Positions 37,788 through 45,580 of a DNA stretch of 64,000 bases are shown here, one piece after another. The position numbers were made by a program, and so were the translations under genes. Numbering within the stretch: position 1 is the stretch's first letter; the number at the start of each line of letters is the position of its first letter. Location: the NCBI RefSeq assembly GCF_937981445.1, contig NZ_CALJON010000001.1, positions 1 to 64,000 on the forward strand, read 5' to 3'. Origin of the DNA: an uncultured Veillonella sp. (lineage in GTDB: Bacteria > Bacillota > Negativicutes > Veillonellales > Veillonellaceae). Under the pieces are notes generated by a model. The model was given only the letters and a program-made list of their open reading frames with translations, was not told where the DNA came from and searched no databases.

Positions 37788-37818
37788 TAATCGTTTGAAT
37801 ATACTTCAAGTCGTTTAA
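37788..37818 (+). promoter_or_regulatory. Two operator-like half sites before the LysR-type gene
   Basis: TTAATCGTTTGAA (37788-37799 region) and TTCAAGTCGTTTAA (37805-37818) share the TCGTTT core with the speF operator. They lie just upstream of the -35 position of the promoter with TATAAT at 37844. This is consistent with autoregulation or activation by the LysR protein encoded next. Confidence 0.6.
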
Positions 37819-37843
37819 TAGTGATATTCTATCAAGAAGTTGC

Positions 37844-37849
37844 TATAAT
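37844..37849 (+). promoter_or_regulatory. -10 box of the lysR-lysU promoter
   Basis: Perfect TATAAT preceded by TTGC; the -35 region is weak. The leader to the LysR start is about 140 bases and includes the AT-rich stretch ending in a GAAAGGAAATT ribosome site. Confidence 0.5.
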
Positions 37850-37996
37850 CATTTGCTTATTATTTTATTTGAATGGGTAATAAACTTGGGGATTTCATAT
37901 TTCTGATTGTTATATATGATGAAATCAGATTGTGATAGGTGTGAAAATTACGCTGTAATGCAAGTGTAATTGGATTTATGAAAGGAAATTATTTCT

Positions 37997-38899
37997 ATGG
38001 ATTTTGAGGTTTGTAGAAATTATGTATGTATAGCTGAATCCTATACAATTAGTGAAGCTGCTAGGCAATTGAATATTGCACAACCTGCACTAAGCTTGCA
38101 AATTAAAAATTTAGAAGCATATTATGGAGTTCAATTAATTAAAATGCGCCAAGGCAGTCGTCATATTGAATTAACTACCGCCGGGGATTTATTATATCGT
38201 CGTATCAAACATTTGCTAAACCAAGAAGAATTACTTCGTAAAGAAGTAAGAAAAAGTGCATCTGAAGAAGCCGATACCATTGCCATTGGGACTACGCCTG
38301 AATTAGCATGTATCGTAAATGACTATATTACAGATTTTAAAAAAGAAAATCCTAAGGGAAAATGGAAAGTTATATTTAATGATCTAAGAGTAATCACTGA
38401 TTATTTAGAACGTGGATTGTTAAATTTAGTAGTTACACCTACCATACCGCCTCACAAGCATTTGTATGCTTTTGAAGGCGCGGGCACTCGGGAATTAGTT
38501 GTATTAGGGCCTAAAGGGCATCAATTGCTAGAAACACGTAGCTATATAAAATTAAGTTCCCTTGATGGCCAGCAAGTAGCAGTTATGAGTGATTTAGAAA
38601 ATTCTTTATTACGTGTATGCCGTGAAAAGGAATTGGATATTTCATGTTCTATTAATAGTAATTCACTGATGTTTATTCTTGATGTAGTGGTTCAATCGGG
38701 TTCATTAGCTATAGTGTCAGGTGTTATTCCTAAATGGGTTAAAGAACATGTAGAATGTACACCATTACGATGTAAGGAACTTAATAAATCGCAACGTATT
38801 TTTACATATAAGGGCGGTCAAAAGACTAAATTAGTTAAAGAGTTTTTAGCTTATCTTAAAGATAGACCGGATATTAGTGATACAGATACTGGTAATTAG
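37997..38899 (+). CDS. LysR-type transcriptional regulator of the polyamine block
   Basis: A 300-residue LTTR. The winged helix-turn-helix is at residues 1-60 (SYTISEAARQLNIAQPALSLQIKNLE), followed by the linker helix and a periplasmic-binding-fold effector domain (IAIGTTPELACIV onward). It lies between speF-potE and the second LysRS gene, 14 bases before the latter, so the two are cotranscribed. Operator-like dyads at both promoters make it the best candidate regulator of the block. The effector is unknown; ornithine, lysine or a polyamine are reasonable guesses. Confidence 0.88.
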   Translation: MDFEVCRNYVCIAESYTISEAARQLNIAQPALSLQIKNLEAYYGVQLIKMRQGSRHIELTTAGDLLYRRIKHLLNQEELLRKEVRKSASEEADTIAIGTTPELACIVNDYITDFKKENPKGKWKVIFNDLRVITDYLERGLLNLVVTPTIPPHKHLYAFEGAGTRELVVLGPKGHQLLETRSYIKLSSLDGQQVAVMSDLENSLLRVCREKELDISCSINSNSLMFILDVVVQSGSLAIVSGVIPKWVKEHVECTPLRCKELNKSQRIFTYKGGQKTKLVKEFLAYLKDRPDISDTDTGN

Positions 38900-38913
38900 C
38901 AAGGAGACGTATT

Positions 38914-40458
38914 ATGGACCTTTTCGAAGGATTAGATACATTTACGTATCTAGGAGATGATGATTCTGATATAAGTTTTGCTCGTATGGAAAAATTACAA
39001 AAATTATATGAATTAGATGTATATCCATATGGGGATAAATTTGAATGGAGTCATTATTCACAAGATGTGATTCAACAATTTAATACATTAGTGAATACTA
39101 AAGTGGCTGTGTCAGGGCGCATTATGGCGAAACGGGACCATGGAAAAACTATTTTCTTTACACTTAGAGATTCAAAAGGAGATATTCAAGTTTTTTCGCG
39201 TAAAGATGAGTTAACTAATCTTGAAGGTGAATTGCTTGATTTGCTTGATGTAGGCGATATTATCGGCGTAAATGGCATCGTATTTAAAACTGATAAGGGT
39301 GAAATTAGCATTCGTACTACACATATCGAATTGTTGACTAAGTCGTTAAAACCACTACCTGACAAATGGCATGGCTTAAAAAATTCAGAGTTTAGATATC
39401 GTCATCGTTATGTTGATTTAATTATGAATCCGAATGTACGTGATGTATTTCAAAAAAGATTTAAAATTATAGCTTGTATTAGAGAATGGTTGTTAAAGCA
39501 TAATTTTATGGAAGTAGAAACGCCTATGATGCAAAATTTATATGGCGGTGCTGCAGCACGTCCATTTATAACATATCATAATGCTCATAATATGGATGTG
39601 TATCTTCGTATCTCACCTGAATTATATTTAAAACGCCTTGTAGTTGGCGGATTTGATCGAGTATTTGAAATCAATAGAAATTTTCGCAATGAAGGAATTG
39701 ATAAAACTCACTATCCTGAATTTACAATGGTGGAAACATATCAAGCCTACGCAAATTATGAAGATATGATAAAGCAAATTGAAGAGTTGGTTCGATATTG
39801 TGCAGAAACTGTTGTAGGCTCTAGTAAGGTTATGTACCAAGGAACCGAGATTGACTTTTCAAGCCCCTGGCAGCGAATGACAATGGTTGAAGCTATAAAA
39901 AAATACTCTGGGAAAGATTTTGATGAAGTAGAAACCTTAGATGACGCTCGTGAATTTGCCGATAATTTAGGAGCTGAATATACAGAGCATGATGGAATTG
40001 GCAAGGTAATGAATGCTTGTTTTGAAAAAGTGGCGGAGCACAATTTAATTCAACCAACTATTATTACTGGACATCCTTTAGAGATTTCACCTTTAGCCAA
40101 GCAGAGTAGAGAAAAGCCTTGGCTTACTGATCGATTTGAGGCATATATTTTTGGCCGTGAATTAGCAAATGGATTTTCAGAGTTGAATGATCCATTTGAT
40201 CAACGTACTCGATTTGAACAACAAATGAGGGAACGCGAATTAGGCGATGAAGTGGCTCATCAAATGGATGAAGATTTTATCGATGCGTTAGAGTATGGAT
40301 TACCACCAACCGCAGGATTAGGGATTGGTATTGATCGATTGGTAATGTTTTTAACAGATAGTCCATCTATTCGTGATGTTATTTTTTTCCCACTTATGAA
40401 GCCTGAAGAAGGACGACAAGTATATAGTGAAGATGATGATCTTAAAAAATCAGAATAA
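38914..40458 (+). CDS. Second lysyl-tRNA synthetase, complete class II copy (LysU-like)
   Basis: A 514-residue paralogue of the LysS at 26130, aligning over its whole length. It has the OB-fold domain (VAVSGRIMAKRDHGKTIFFTLRD), motif 2 FRNEGIDKTHYPEFTMVE (Tyr for the usual Asn) and motif 3 [12 protein letters not shown], so it should be active. The N-terminus differs (acidic, FEGLDTFTYLGDDDSD). Its presence in a regulated polyamine block recalls E. coli, where inducible lysU lies beside the cad lysine-decarboxylase operon. It is not an EpmA/PoxA-type truncated paralogue. AAGGAGACG precedes the ATG. Confidence 0.9.
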   Translation: MDLFEGLDTFTYLGDDDSDISFARMEKLQKLYELDVYPYGDKFEWSHYSQDVIQQFNTLVNTKVAVSGRIMAKRDHGKTIFFTLRDSKGDIQVFSRKDELTNLEGELLDLLDVGDIIGVNGIVFKTDKGEISIRTTHIELLTKSLKPLPDKWHGLKNSEFRYRHRYVDLIMNPNVRDVFQKRFKIIACIREWLLKHNFMEVETPMMQNLYGGAAARPFITYHNAHNMDVYLRISPELYLKRLVVGGFDRVFEINRNFRNEGIDKTHYPEFTMVETYQAYANYEDMIKQIEELVRYCAETVVGSSKVMYQGTEIDFSSPWQRMTMVEAIKKYSGKDFDEVETLDDAREFADNLGAEYTEHDGIGKVMNACFEKVAEHNLIQPTIITGHPLEISPLAKQSREKPWLTDRFEAYIFGRELANGFSELNDPFDQRTRFEQQMRERELGDEVAHQMDEDFIDALEYGLPPTAGLGIGIDRLVMFLTDSPSIRDVIFFPLMKPEEGRQVYSEDDDLKKSE

Positions 40459-40552
40459 AACTATACAGTATACACTTTACGAAATAAAGTGAGTTAGTGA
40501 TTACATGAAAGTATATATCTTATATACAAATACATTTTGCAATACGTAGTTA

Positions 40553-40605
40553 AAAATAAAAGCTATTAGTAGAAAGTCGGATACTCTACTAATAGCTTTT
40601 ATTTT
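40553..40605 (+). terminator. Long perfect-stem terminator, right edge of the polyamine block
   Basis: A 21-base perfect stem (AAAATAAAAGCTATTAGTAGA at 40553-40573 against 40585-40605) with an 11-base loop. A-rich and T-rich flanks make it bidirectional. It mirrors the long inverted repeat at 33518-33597 on the other side of the block. Confidence 0.9.
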
Positions 40606-40627
40606 CAATTGCCCTTCAGGTTCATGT

Positions 40628-40633
40628 TATAAT
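40628..40633 (+). promoter_or_regulatory. -10 box before the AMIN-domain gene
   Basis: Perfect TATAAT directly downstream of the long terminator, 39 bases before the start codon. No good -35 at 17 bp is seen. Confidence 0.45.
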
Positions 40634-40671
40634 ATAAAGAGTGTTATAATTTATTTTTACAAGGAGGCGCT

Positions 40672-42012
40672 ATGACAGGGAAGAAAAAAGCATTACTCGC
40701 AATGGCCTTAATTATGACTTTGAGTGTGTCAGCTGCCCTAGCTGCTGATGTGACAAATTTAAGAGCACTTAATGAAACCGGACATACAAGAATTGTATTT
40801 GATATGAAGGGCCTTCCTGATGGATGGAGCTCTATTTATAATGATAAAAGCCAAGAGGTAAAAATTCATTTACCCAGTACTACTAATATGACGTCAAATC
40901 CTGTGTCGTATAATCGGCGGGATACAGGCGTGCTTCGCGGAGTGGCCTTAGATACGCAAGGTAGTGATTTAGATGTGACCTTGTCGGTAAATCAATCCAT
41001 TCATCATAGAATTTTTACATTAACATCACCTGATCGCTTAGTAGTGGATTTGTTTACTGATTATGACCAAAAAACATCGCGAAAATTAAGTGAAGGGGTA
41101 AGCTTCTCTAAATGGGATACAAGTAGTCCTAATGGTCGTTTAAAAGCCTTTGTTTTAGAAGCCGATTCATCAGTTCCTATGCGTGTAGGGAATGCAGGAG
41201 CTAATGGTAAGTTGCTTCAAAATGTACAGGCTCCTTATGTAGCTGCTCTTGGCGTAAAGGAAAGTACGGCGCAGCGCATCGCTGGCAGAGTGGCCGAATC
41301 AGACCTATTAGGTAATCAATGGGAGCCTAAATCAGAATTAAAATATGTGCCAGGTAAAGGATATAGCTTGCAATTTACAACACCTATAATTGAAGTTCAT
41401 GAGCATGATAATGTCTTATCAGTGAGCGGCGTCAATCGGGAGCGCCAAGAAGATGAACTGATTTTATTTACTCCTAAATTTGGTAAATCCACACATACTA
41501 ATGTGTATGGTCAAGAGGTAATAGTTAAAAACAATGCAGTTGTAAGTAAAGTAACCAATGACGCAGCATTACAGAAGGGAACTATCGTTTTATCTGGTCA
41601 TGGTAAAATGGCTAAAGCTCTTGACAAACTTAAGGTCGGTGATACGGTGAGCATTGCGTTGAAGCCAGAGATTGCTAAAATAAGTAATCATGCTGCGGTA
41701 GTATATGAAGGGGGACAGACTGTGCTAGCAAAGAGTTCGGTTCTCGGTACTGACAATGGACATCTTCAAGGCCGTAGCTTTATTGGCGTTGATAGCTCAG
41801 GTCGTTTACTTGTTTTAGTGGTAGATAATAGTCAAGGCCTTTCAATTGGTGTTAGCACAAAAGAAGGGGCGCATATGCTTAAGGAATTAGGTGCCACCGA
41901 TGGAATTGAACTAACTGATCAAGGGGCTATAGATATGTATAGTACCATGTATTTACATGTGGGGGCACCAGGTACGCCGAAGAAGTATGAAGAGATTTTA
42001 GTACTCGGATAA
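40672..42012 (+). CDS. Exported AMIN-domain protein with a phosphodiester-glycosidase-like C-terminal half
   Basis: A 446-residue protein with a signal peptide (about residues 1-25, cut after ALA-A) and an AMIN domain at about 27-115 (VTNLRALNETGHTRIVFDM; DRLVVDLF), a fold that binds peptidoglycan. The second half has YGQEVIVKNNAVV, GTIVLSGHG, LKVGDTVSIAL and GVDSSGRLLVLVVD, which resemble the DUF2233/NAGPA glycosidase family. The family's final glycine-rich catalytic motif reads ELTDQGAID here, so activity is doubtful. It probably works at the cell wall. AAGGAGG precedes the ATG. Confidence 0.7.
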   Translation: MTGKKKALLAMALIMTLSVSAALAADVTNLRALNETGHTRIVFDMKGLPDGWSSIYNDKSQEVKIHLPSTTNMTSNPVSYNRRDTGVLRGVALDTQGSDLDVTLSVNQSIHHRIFTLTSPDRLVVDLFTDYDQKTSRKLSEGVSFSKWDTSSPNGRLKAFVLEADSSVPMRVGNAGANGKLLQNVQAPYVAALGVKESTAQRIAGRVAESDLLGNQWEPKSELKYVPGKGYSLQFTTPIIEVHEHDNVLSVSGVNRERQEDELILFTPKFGKSTHTNVYGQEVIVKNNAVVSKVTNDAALQKGTIVLSGHGKMAKALDKLKVGDTVSIALKPEIAKISNHAAVVYEGGQTVLAKSSVLGTDNGHLQGRSFIGVDSSGRLLVLVVDNSQGLSIGVSTKEGAHMLKELGATDGIELTDQGAIDMYSTMYLHVGAPGTPKKYEEILVLG

Positions 42013-42068
42013 TTGGTACTGGAAAAGGGAAAATATTTTATTTTACCTTATCAAAATAGTTTATTTCA

Positions 42069-42104
42069 TGCTATAATAGGTATACCACCTCTTAGCAAAG
42101 AGGT
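42069..42104 (+). promoter_or_regulatory. Extended -10 promoter and short leader hairpin
   Basis: ATGCTATAAT (TATAAT at 42072-42077, TG upstream) is followed by CCTCTT-AGCA-AAGAGG, a small hairpin (42087-42104) just before the GGAGG ribosome site of the next gene. The hairpin could limit ribosome access or stabilise the mRNA end. Confidence 0.5.
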
Positions 42105-42122
42105 TATGAAGGAGGTAAGTCG

Positions 42123-42425
42123 ATGAAAAAATATATGAAATATACCATGATGACTATGCTTGCAACAGTGATGTTAGTAGGCTTTGTATTTACAGCATCA
42201 GCTGCAAGTGTTAATCAAGAATCAGTTTTAACCGGTAAAGTAGTATCTACTGTAGGTGTAGGGACAGTGGTTAAGCAAGGGGATGTACTTGTAAGCATTC
42301 AATCCTTAACAGGCCCAATGCCTGCGGCACGGGCCACTGTTGATGGAGTGGTATCATCCGTAGCTGTTCATGAAGGTGATCAAATTAAACAAGCCCAAGT
42401 CGTTGCAGTAGTTAACGGTAATTAG
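42123..42425 (+). CDS. Small exported biotinyl/lipoyl-like (barrel-sandwich) protein
   Basis: A 100-residue protein with a signal peptide (residues 1-27, ending TASA-A). The mature 70 residues form one barrel-sandwich hybrid: V-L-T-G-K-V-V-S, VVKQGDVLVSIQS, ARATVDGVVSSVAVHEGDQI and V-V-A-V-V. The usual modifiable Lys of the E-A-M-K-M turn is missing (GPMPAARATVDG), so it is probably not biotinylated. Such folds also occur in HlyD-type adaptor proteins, but no helical hairpin is present. It is coupled to the S55-type gene 13 bases downstream. Role unknown. Confidence 0.7.
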   Translation: MKKYMKYTMMTMLATVMLVGFVFTASAASVNQESVLTGKVVSTVGVGTVVKQGDVLVSIQSLTGPMPAARATVDGVVSSVAVHEGDQIKQAQVVAVVNGN

Positions 42426-42438
42426 AAGGGAGATATGA

Positions 42439-44544
42439 ATGAAATTATTTCGTTCATCGCGCCGGTATAAGAAAGGTGTACTGGCGCTTTTCTTTTGCAG
42501 TGCCTTAGCTGCACTGCCTTATGGAGGACAGGCAGTTGATTTTTTGCCTGTCAATGAAGTGCATACTGGCATGGAAGGCCATGCTGATACAGTTGTAGAA
42601 GGAAGCACTATTTCTAGTTTCAATGTTAAGGTTTTGGGGGTCATGAAAGATCGAGGCCCTTCAGGCGATTTGATTTTGGCTAAATTTTCAGGGCCTATTA
42701 TAGATGAAACCGGTGGTATTGTGCATGGCATGAGCGGTAGCCCTGTGTATATTAACAACAAATTAGTAGGTGCTGTAGCCTATGGTTGGGGCTTTGCTGA
42801 TGGTACAATTGGCATGATTACACCAATTGAAGATATGGTAAAACTTTGGAATATACCATATGAGCAAGCGGTAGCAAATCCTTGGAAGGACAGCCATTTG
42901 GTGCCCTTAGGGACGCCGTTGATGGCCTATGGTTTTGATGCGAATGCCTTGACCTATATGAAGGATAAGCTTCCTGATTATCAATATAGTACCTATGATA
43001 CGGCCGCTGCGGATGGTGATGAGGTGGCTAAACCGCTTCAAGCAGGTGGCTCAGTGGCAGCACTACTTGTGGATGGTGACCTAAAATTAGGTGCTATTGG
43101 AACGGTAACCTATGTAGATGATGATCAACTTGTCGCTTTTGGACATCCATTTTTAAAGCGTGGCTCAGTGGGCTATTTTATGCACAATGCGTCTATTTTT
43201 ACAGTAGTTAAAAGCGTGGATTCTGGGTTTAAGCTTGGTTCCATGGGCGCTGAAGTGGGGACCGTAACGGAAGATCGCGGTGCTGGTATTGCCGGCAAGA
43301 CGGGACAAATTATGAGCGGTATCCCTATGGCGATTACGATTCGCGATTTAGATATGAATAAGGAGCAAGTGGCGGCAGTTAAAATTGTAGATGCTAATGA
43401 ACTAAGCCCGACTTTGGCTGCTACTTCAGTGTATAGCTTCTTGAACAAAACATTAGATAGAAATGGTGAAGGTACGGCAACCGTTGCTGTTAAGATTCAA
43501 CCGCGTGATGGTAAAATTCCCGACTTAGAACGTACCAATATGTTTTATTCTTCAGAGTCTATCGGGGTGAAGAGTGTTGATGAATTTTATAATATTGTTG
43601 ACGCTCTTATGAATAATCGCTTTATTAATTATGATATTGCTGGCATCGAAGTAGAAGCGGATGTAACAAAAACACCGCGCACAGCCTTGATTAAGGATGC
43701 CACATTGACTCCAGGTGTTGCCTCACCAGGTGATACCATTGTTATTGAAGTAACGCTTCAGCCTTTTAGAGGGGAAGAAATAAAAAAGGAAATTTTTTAT
43801 ACAATTCCTAAAGATCAGCCATTAGGCAAAGCTACCTTAGAAGTTCGCGGTGGCGGTGTCGTGCCATTGCCTTATTTATTAGAAAAGCAAAAATATAATT
43901 TAACTGATGAAATTATTCGCCGTTTGAAGACATACAAAGATTTTGACGAGTTCTATAAAGAGCTTCGTAAAGCGGATACAAATAATCAGATTGTTGTTGA
44001 AATTTTAGAAGATGGCATTAGCATGGTTGATTCCGGCGATGGGGATACGGTGAAAAAAGCTAAACTAGAGAATGTAGAAGAAAACCCTATTCCAGGTACA
44101 GTGGCTAAACCTAAGACTAAAGGCAATTTGCCTGGTGTAGACCCTGAGGATGATAAAGAACATTATTCTGCTAAGATTGATACAGAATATGTAATTCGTG
44201 GTGATGGTCAATTTATCTTAAATATAATGACACCAGCAGAGCGCGATAAGACTAAGGCTAAGATGGCTAAAGCACAGGCTAAAGAGAAAAAAGAGCAAGC
44301 CTTAAAGGATAAAGAAAAAGCGTTGAAAGACAAAGACGCTGCATTAAAAGACAAAGATGATACGCTAAAAGATAAAGAGGGCGTGTTAAAAGACAAAGAT
44401 GAGGCGTCAAAAGATAAAGATGATACGCTAAAAGATAATGATGGTGCATTAAAAGATAATAATGAAGCGTCAAAAGATAAAGACGATGCCTCAAAAGACG
44501 AAGAAGATACTTCAAAGGATACAGTGCAAGCTTCAAAAGAGTAA
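42439..44544 (+). CDS. Exported SpoIVB S55-type peptidase-like protein with a Lys/Asp heptad tail
   Basis: A 701-residue protein. The N-terminal signal sequence covers about residues 12-32. The S55-type serine motif G-M-S-G-S-P is at 97-102, followed by VYINNKLVGAVAYGWGF; a histidine motif A-F-G-H-P-F is at 233-238. In sporulation SpoIVB the His precedes the Ser, so the order here is reversed, as in a non-sporulation branch. There is no PDZ domain before the motif. Residues 621-701 are heptad repeats (A-L-K-D-K-D-x). Veillonella does not sporulate, so an envelope function is likelier. Whether it is an active protease is open. Confidence 0.7.
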   Translation: MKLFRSSRRYKKGVLALFFCSALAALPYGGQAVDFLPVNEVHTGMEGHADTVVEGSTISSFNVKVLGVMKDRGPSGDLILAKFSGPIIDETGGIVHGMSGSPVYINNKLVGAVAYGWGFADGTIGMITPIEDMVKLWNIPYEQAVANPWKDSHLVPLGTPLMAYGFDANALTYMKDKLPDYQYSTYDTAAADGDEVAKPLQAGGSVAALLVDGDLKLGAIGTVTYVDDDQLVAFGHPFLKRGSVGYFMHNASIFTVVKSVDSGFKLGSMGAEVGTVTEDRGAGIAGKTGQIMSGIPMAITIRDLDMNKEQVAAVKIVDANELSPTLAATSVYSFLNKTLDRNGEGTATVAVKIQPRDGKIPDLERTNMFYSSESIGVKSVDEFYNIVDALMNNRFINYDIAGIEVEADVTKTPRTALIKDATLTPGVASPGDTIVIEVTLQPFRGEEIKKEIFYTIPKDQPLGKATLEVRGGGVVPLPYLLEKQKYNLTDEIIRRLKTYKDFDEFYKELRKADTNNQIVVEILEDGISMVDSGDGDTVKKAKLENVEENPIPGTVAKPKTKGNLPGVDPEDDKEHYSAKIDTEYVIRGDGQFILNIMTPAERDKTKAKMAKAQAKEKKEQALKDKEKALKDKDAALKDKDDTLKDKEGVLKDKDEASKDKDDTLKDNDGALKDNNEASKDKDDASKDEEDTSKDTVQASKE
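44299..44541 (+). repeat. 21-bp in-frame repeat encoding a Lys/Asp heptad, eleven and a half units
   Basis: Eleven 21-base units and a final 12-base piece code A/T-L/S-K-D-K-D-x repeats at the end of the S55-type protein. The first units carry LKDK and later ones SKDK. Neighbouring units share silent changes, which fits recent duplication. The tail is highly charged and probably helical or extended. Confidence 0.92.
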
Positions 44545-44589
44545 GATATGAATTGAAGTTTGTTAGTGTAATTTTATATAAGCTAGATA

Positions 44590-44627
44590 AACCTTACTTT
44601 ACGATTTTCGTGAAGTAAGGTTTTTTT
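44590..44627 (+). terminator. Intrinsic terminator after the S55-type gene
   Basis: AACCTTACTTTACG pairs with CGTGAAGTAAGGTT (one G-U) around ATTTT, followed by T7. Confidence 0.93.
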
Positions 44628-44660
44628 GTAAAAAAAGCCCTATATTTCCTTATGGTACTG

Positions 44661-44690
44661 ATGACAAGGGCTAGGGTTTTGTGCTAAAAT
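44661..44690 (+). promoter_or_regulatory. Promoter of the mla operon
   Basis: ATGACA, 18 bp, TAAAAT with TG one base before the -10 (GTGCTAAAAT). It lies about 100 bases before mlaE. Confidence 0.55.
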
Positions 44691-44787
44691 GAGGGGTAGT
44701 ATTTGTAGATAATATAAATCATTTTTTACTATATTATGTATGTATTATAAAGAGGGATTCTTCATAAATTAGTAAGGAGGTACATCT

Positions 44788-45549
44788 TTGCAGTGGTTAG
44801 AAGCGATAGGTCGCTTTGTTATACTTTGCTTATCGCGATGTGGTGAAGCTACCATATTGATTTGGCAAACCATAAAGCAATTAAAGAATGCGAATTGGCG
44901 ACATGTTATTTTTCAAATGGCTCATTTGGGGGTAGATTCACTGCCCATTATTAGTTTGACCTTACTATTTGCAGGGGCTGTAATGACTTTGCAAATTACA
45001 GATATTTTAATTCGCTATGGTGCACAAGGCACTGTAGGGGGCATTATGGCCATTGCCATGGGCCGCGAATTAGGGCCTGTGCTTGTAGGCGTTGTCTTAG
45101 CTGGCCGTGTAGGTGCGGCCATTACGGCTGAACTGGGCACGATGAAGGTAACCGAACAGATTGATGCCCTTAAAGTTATGGCTGTTAATCCTATTGGGTA
45201 TTTAGTGGTGCCACGGATGCTAGCCTGCATGATTATGGTTCCCATTTTGGCATTATATGGCGTTCTTATTGGCATTGGCGGTGGCTATGTGGTGGCCACC
45301 ATTGTTAAAGGACTAGCAGGGGCAACCTATATTGACTCGATTCAGTTATTTGCTGTTACTAGCGATTTAACATTTGGCTTGATTAAGGCTAGTGTATTTG
45401 GTGCCGTTATTGCCCTTGTAGGTTCCTATAAAGGCATGTATACAAAAATGGGCGCTGCCGCAGTTGGTAATTCCACTACAAGCTCGGTAGTTACCAGCAT
45501 TATTTTAGTATTTGTATTAAATTATTTCTTATCAGTCTTGTTATATTAA
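44788..45549 (+). CDS. mlaE: MlaE-family permease of the phospholipid transport system
   Basis: Inner-membrane permease of the Mla ABC system. TTG start with AAGGAGG seven bases upstream. The 253-residue protein has the family core: AGAVMTLQ, GRELGPVLVGVVLAGRVGAA, then ELGTMKVTEQIDALKVM and NPIGYLVVPR. It works with MlaF and MlaD to move phospholipids between inner and outer membranes. Upstream genes are closed off by a terminator, so mlaE leads the operon mlaE-mlaF-mlaD-tolC. Confidence 0.95.
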   Translation: MQWLEAIGRFVILCLSRCGEATILIWQTIKQLKNANWRHVIFQMAHLGVDSLPIISLTLLFAGAVMTLQITDILIRYGAQGTVGGIMAIAMGRELGPVLVGVVLAGRVGAAITAELGTMKVTEQIDALKVMAVNPIGYLVVPRMLACMIMVPILALYGVLIGIGGGYVVATIVKGLAGATYIDSIQLFAVTSDLTFGLIKASVFGAVIALVGSYKGMYTKMGAAAVGNSTTSSVVTSIILVFVLNYFLSVLLY

Positions 45550-45580
45550 GGTAAAATAAGAGTATTGAGGACATTGCTTC

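Noticed and set aside
38914..40458. EpmA/PoxA-type LysRS-like modifying enzyme
   Set aside because: EpmA lacks the N-terminal anticodon-binding domain; this protein has it and all class II motifs.
33518..40605. Insertion sequence or transposon carrying the polyamine block
   Set aside because: The two boundary inverted repeats differ in sequence, look like terminators, and no transposase or target duplication is seen.
44208..44536. Minus-strand frames opposite the heptad repeats
   Set aside because: They are mirror products of the 21-bp repeat (Leu/Ser-rich) with no other support.
42439..44544. True sporulation protease SpoIVB
   Set aside because: No PDZ domain, reversed motif order, and the neighbourhood is for the outer membrane rather than sporulation.
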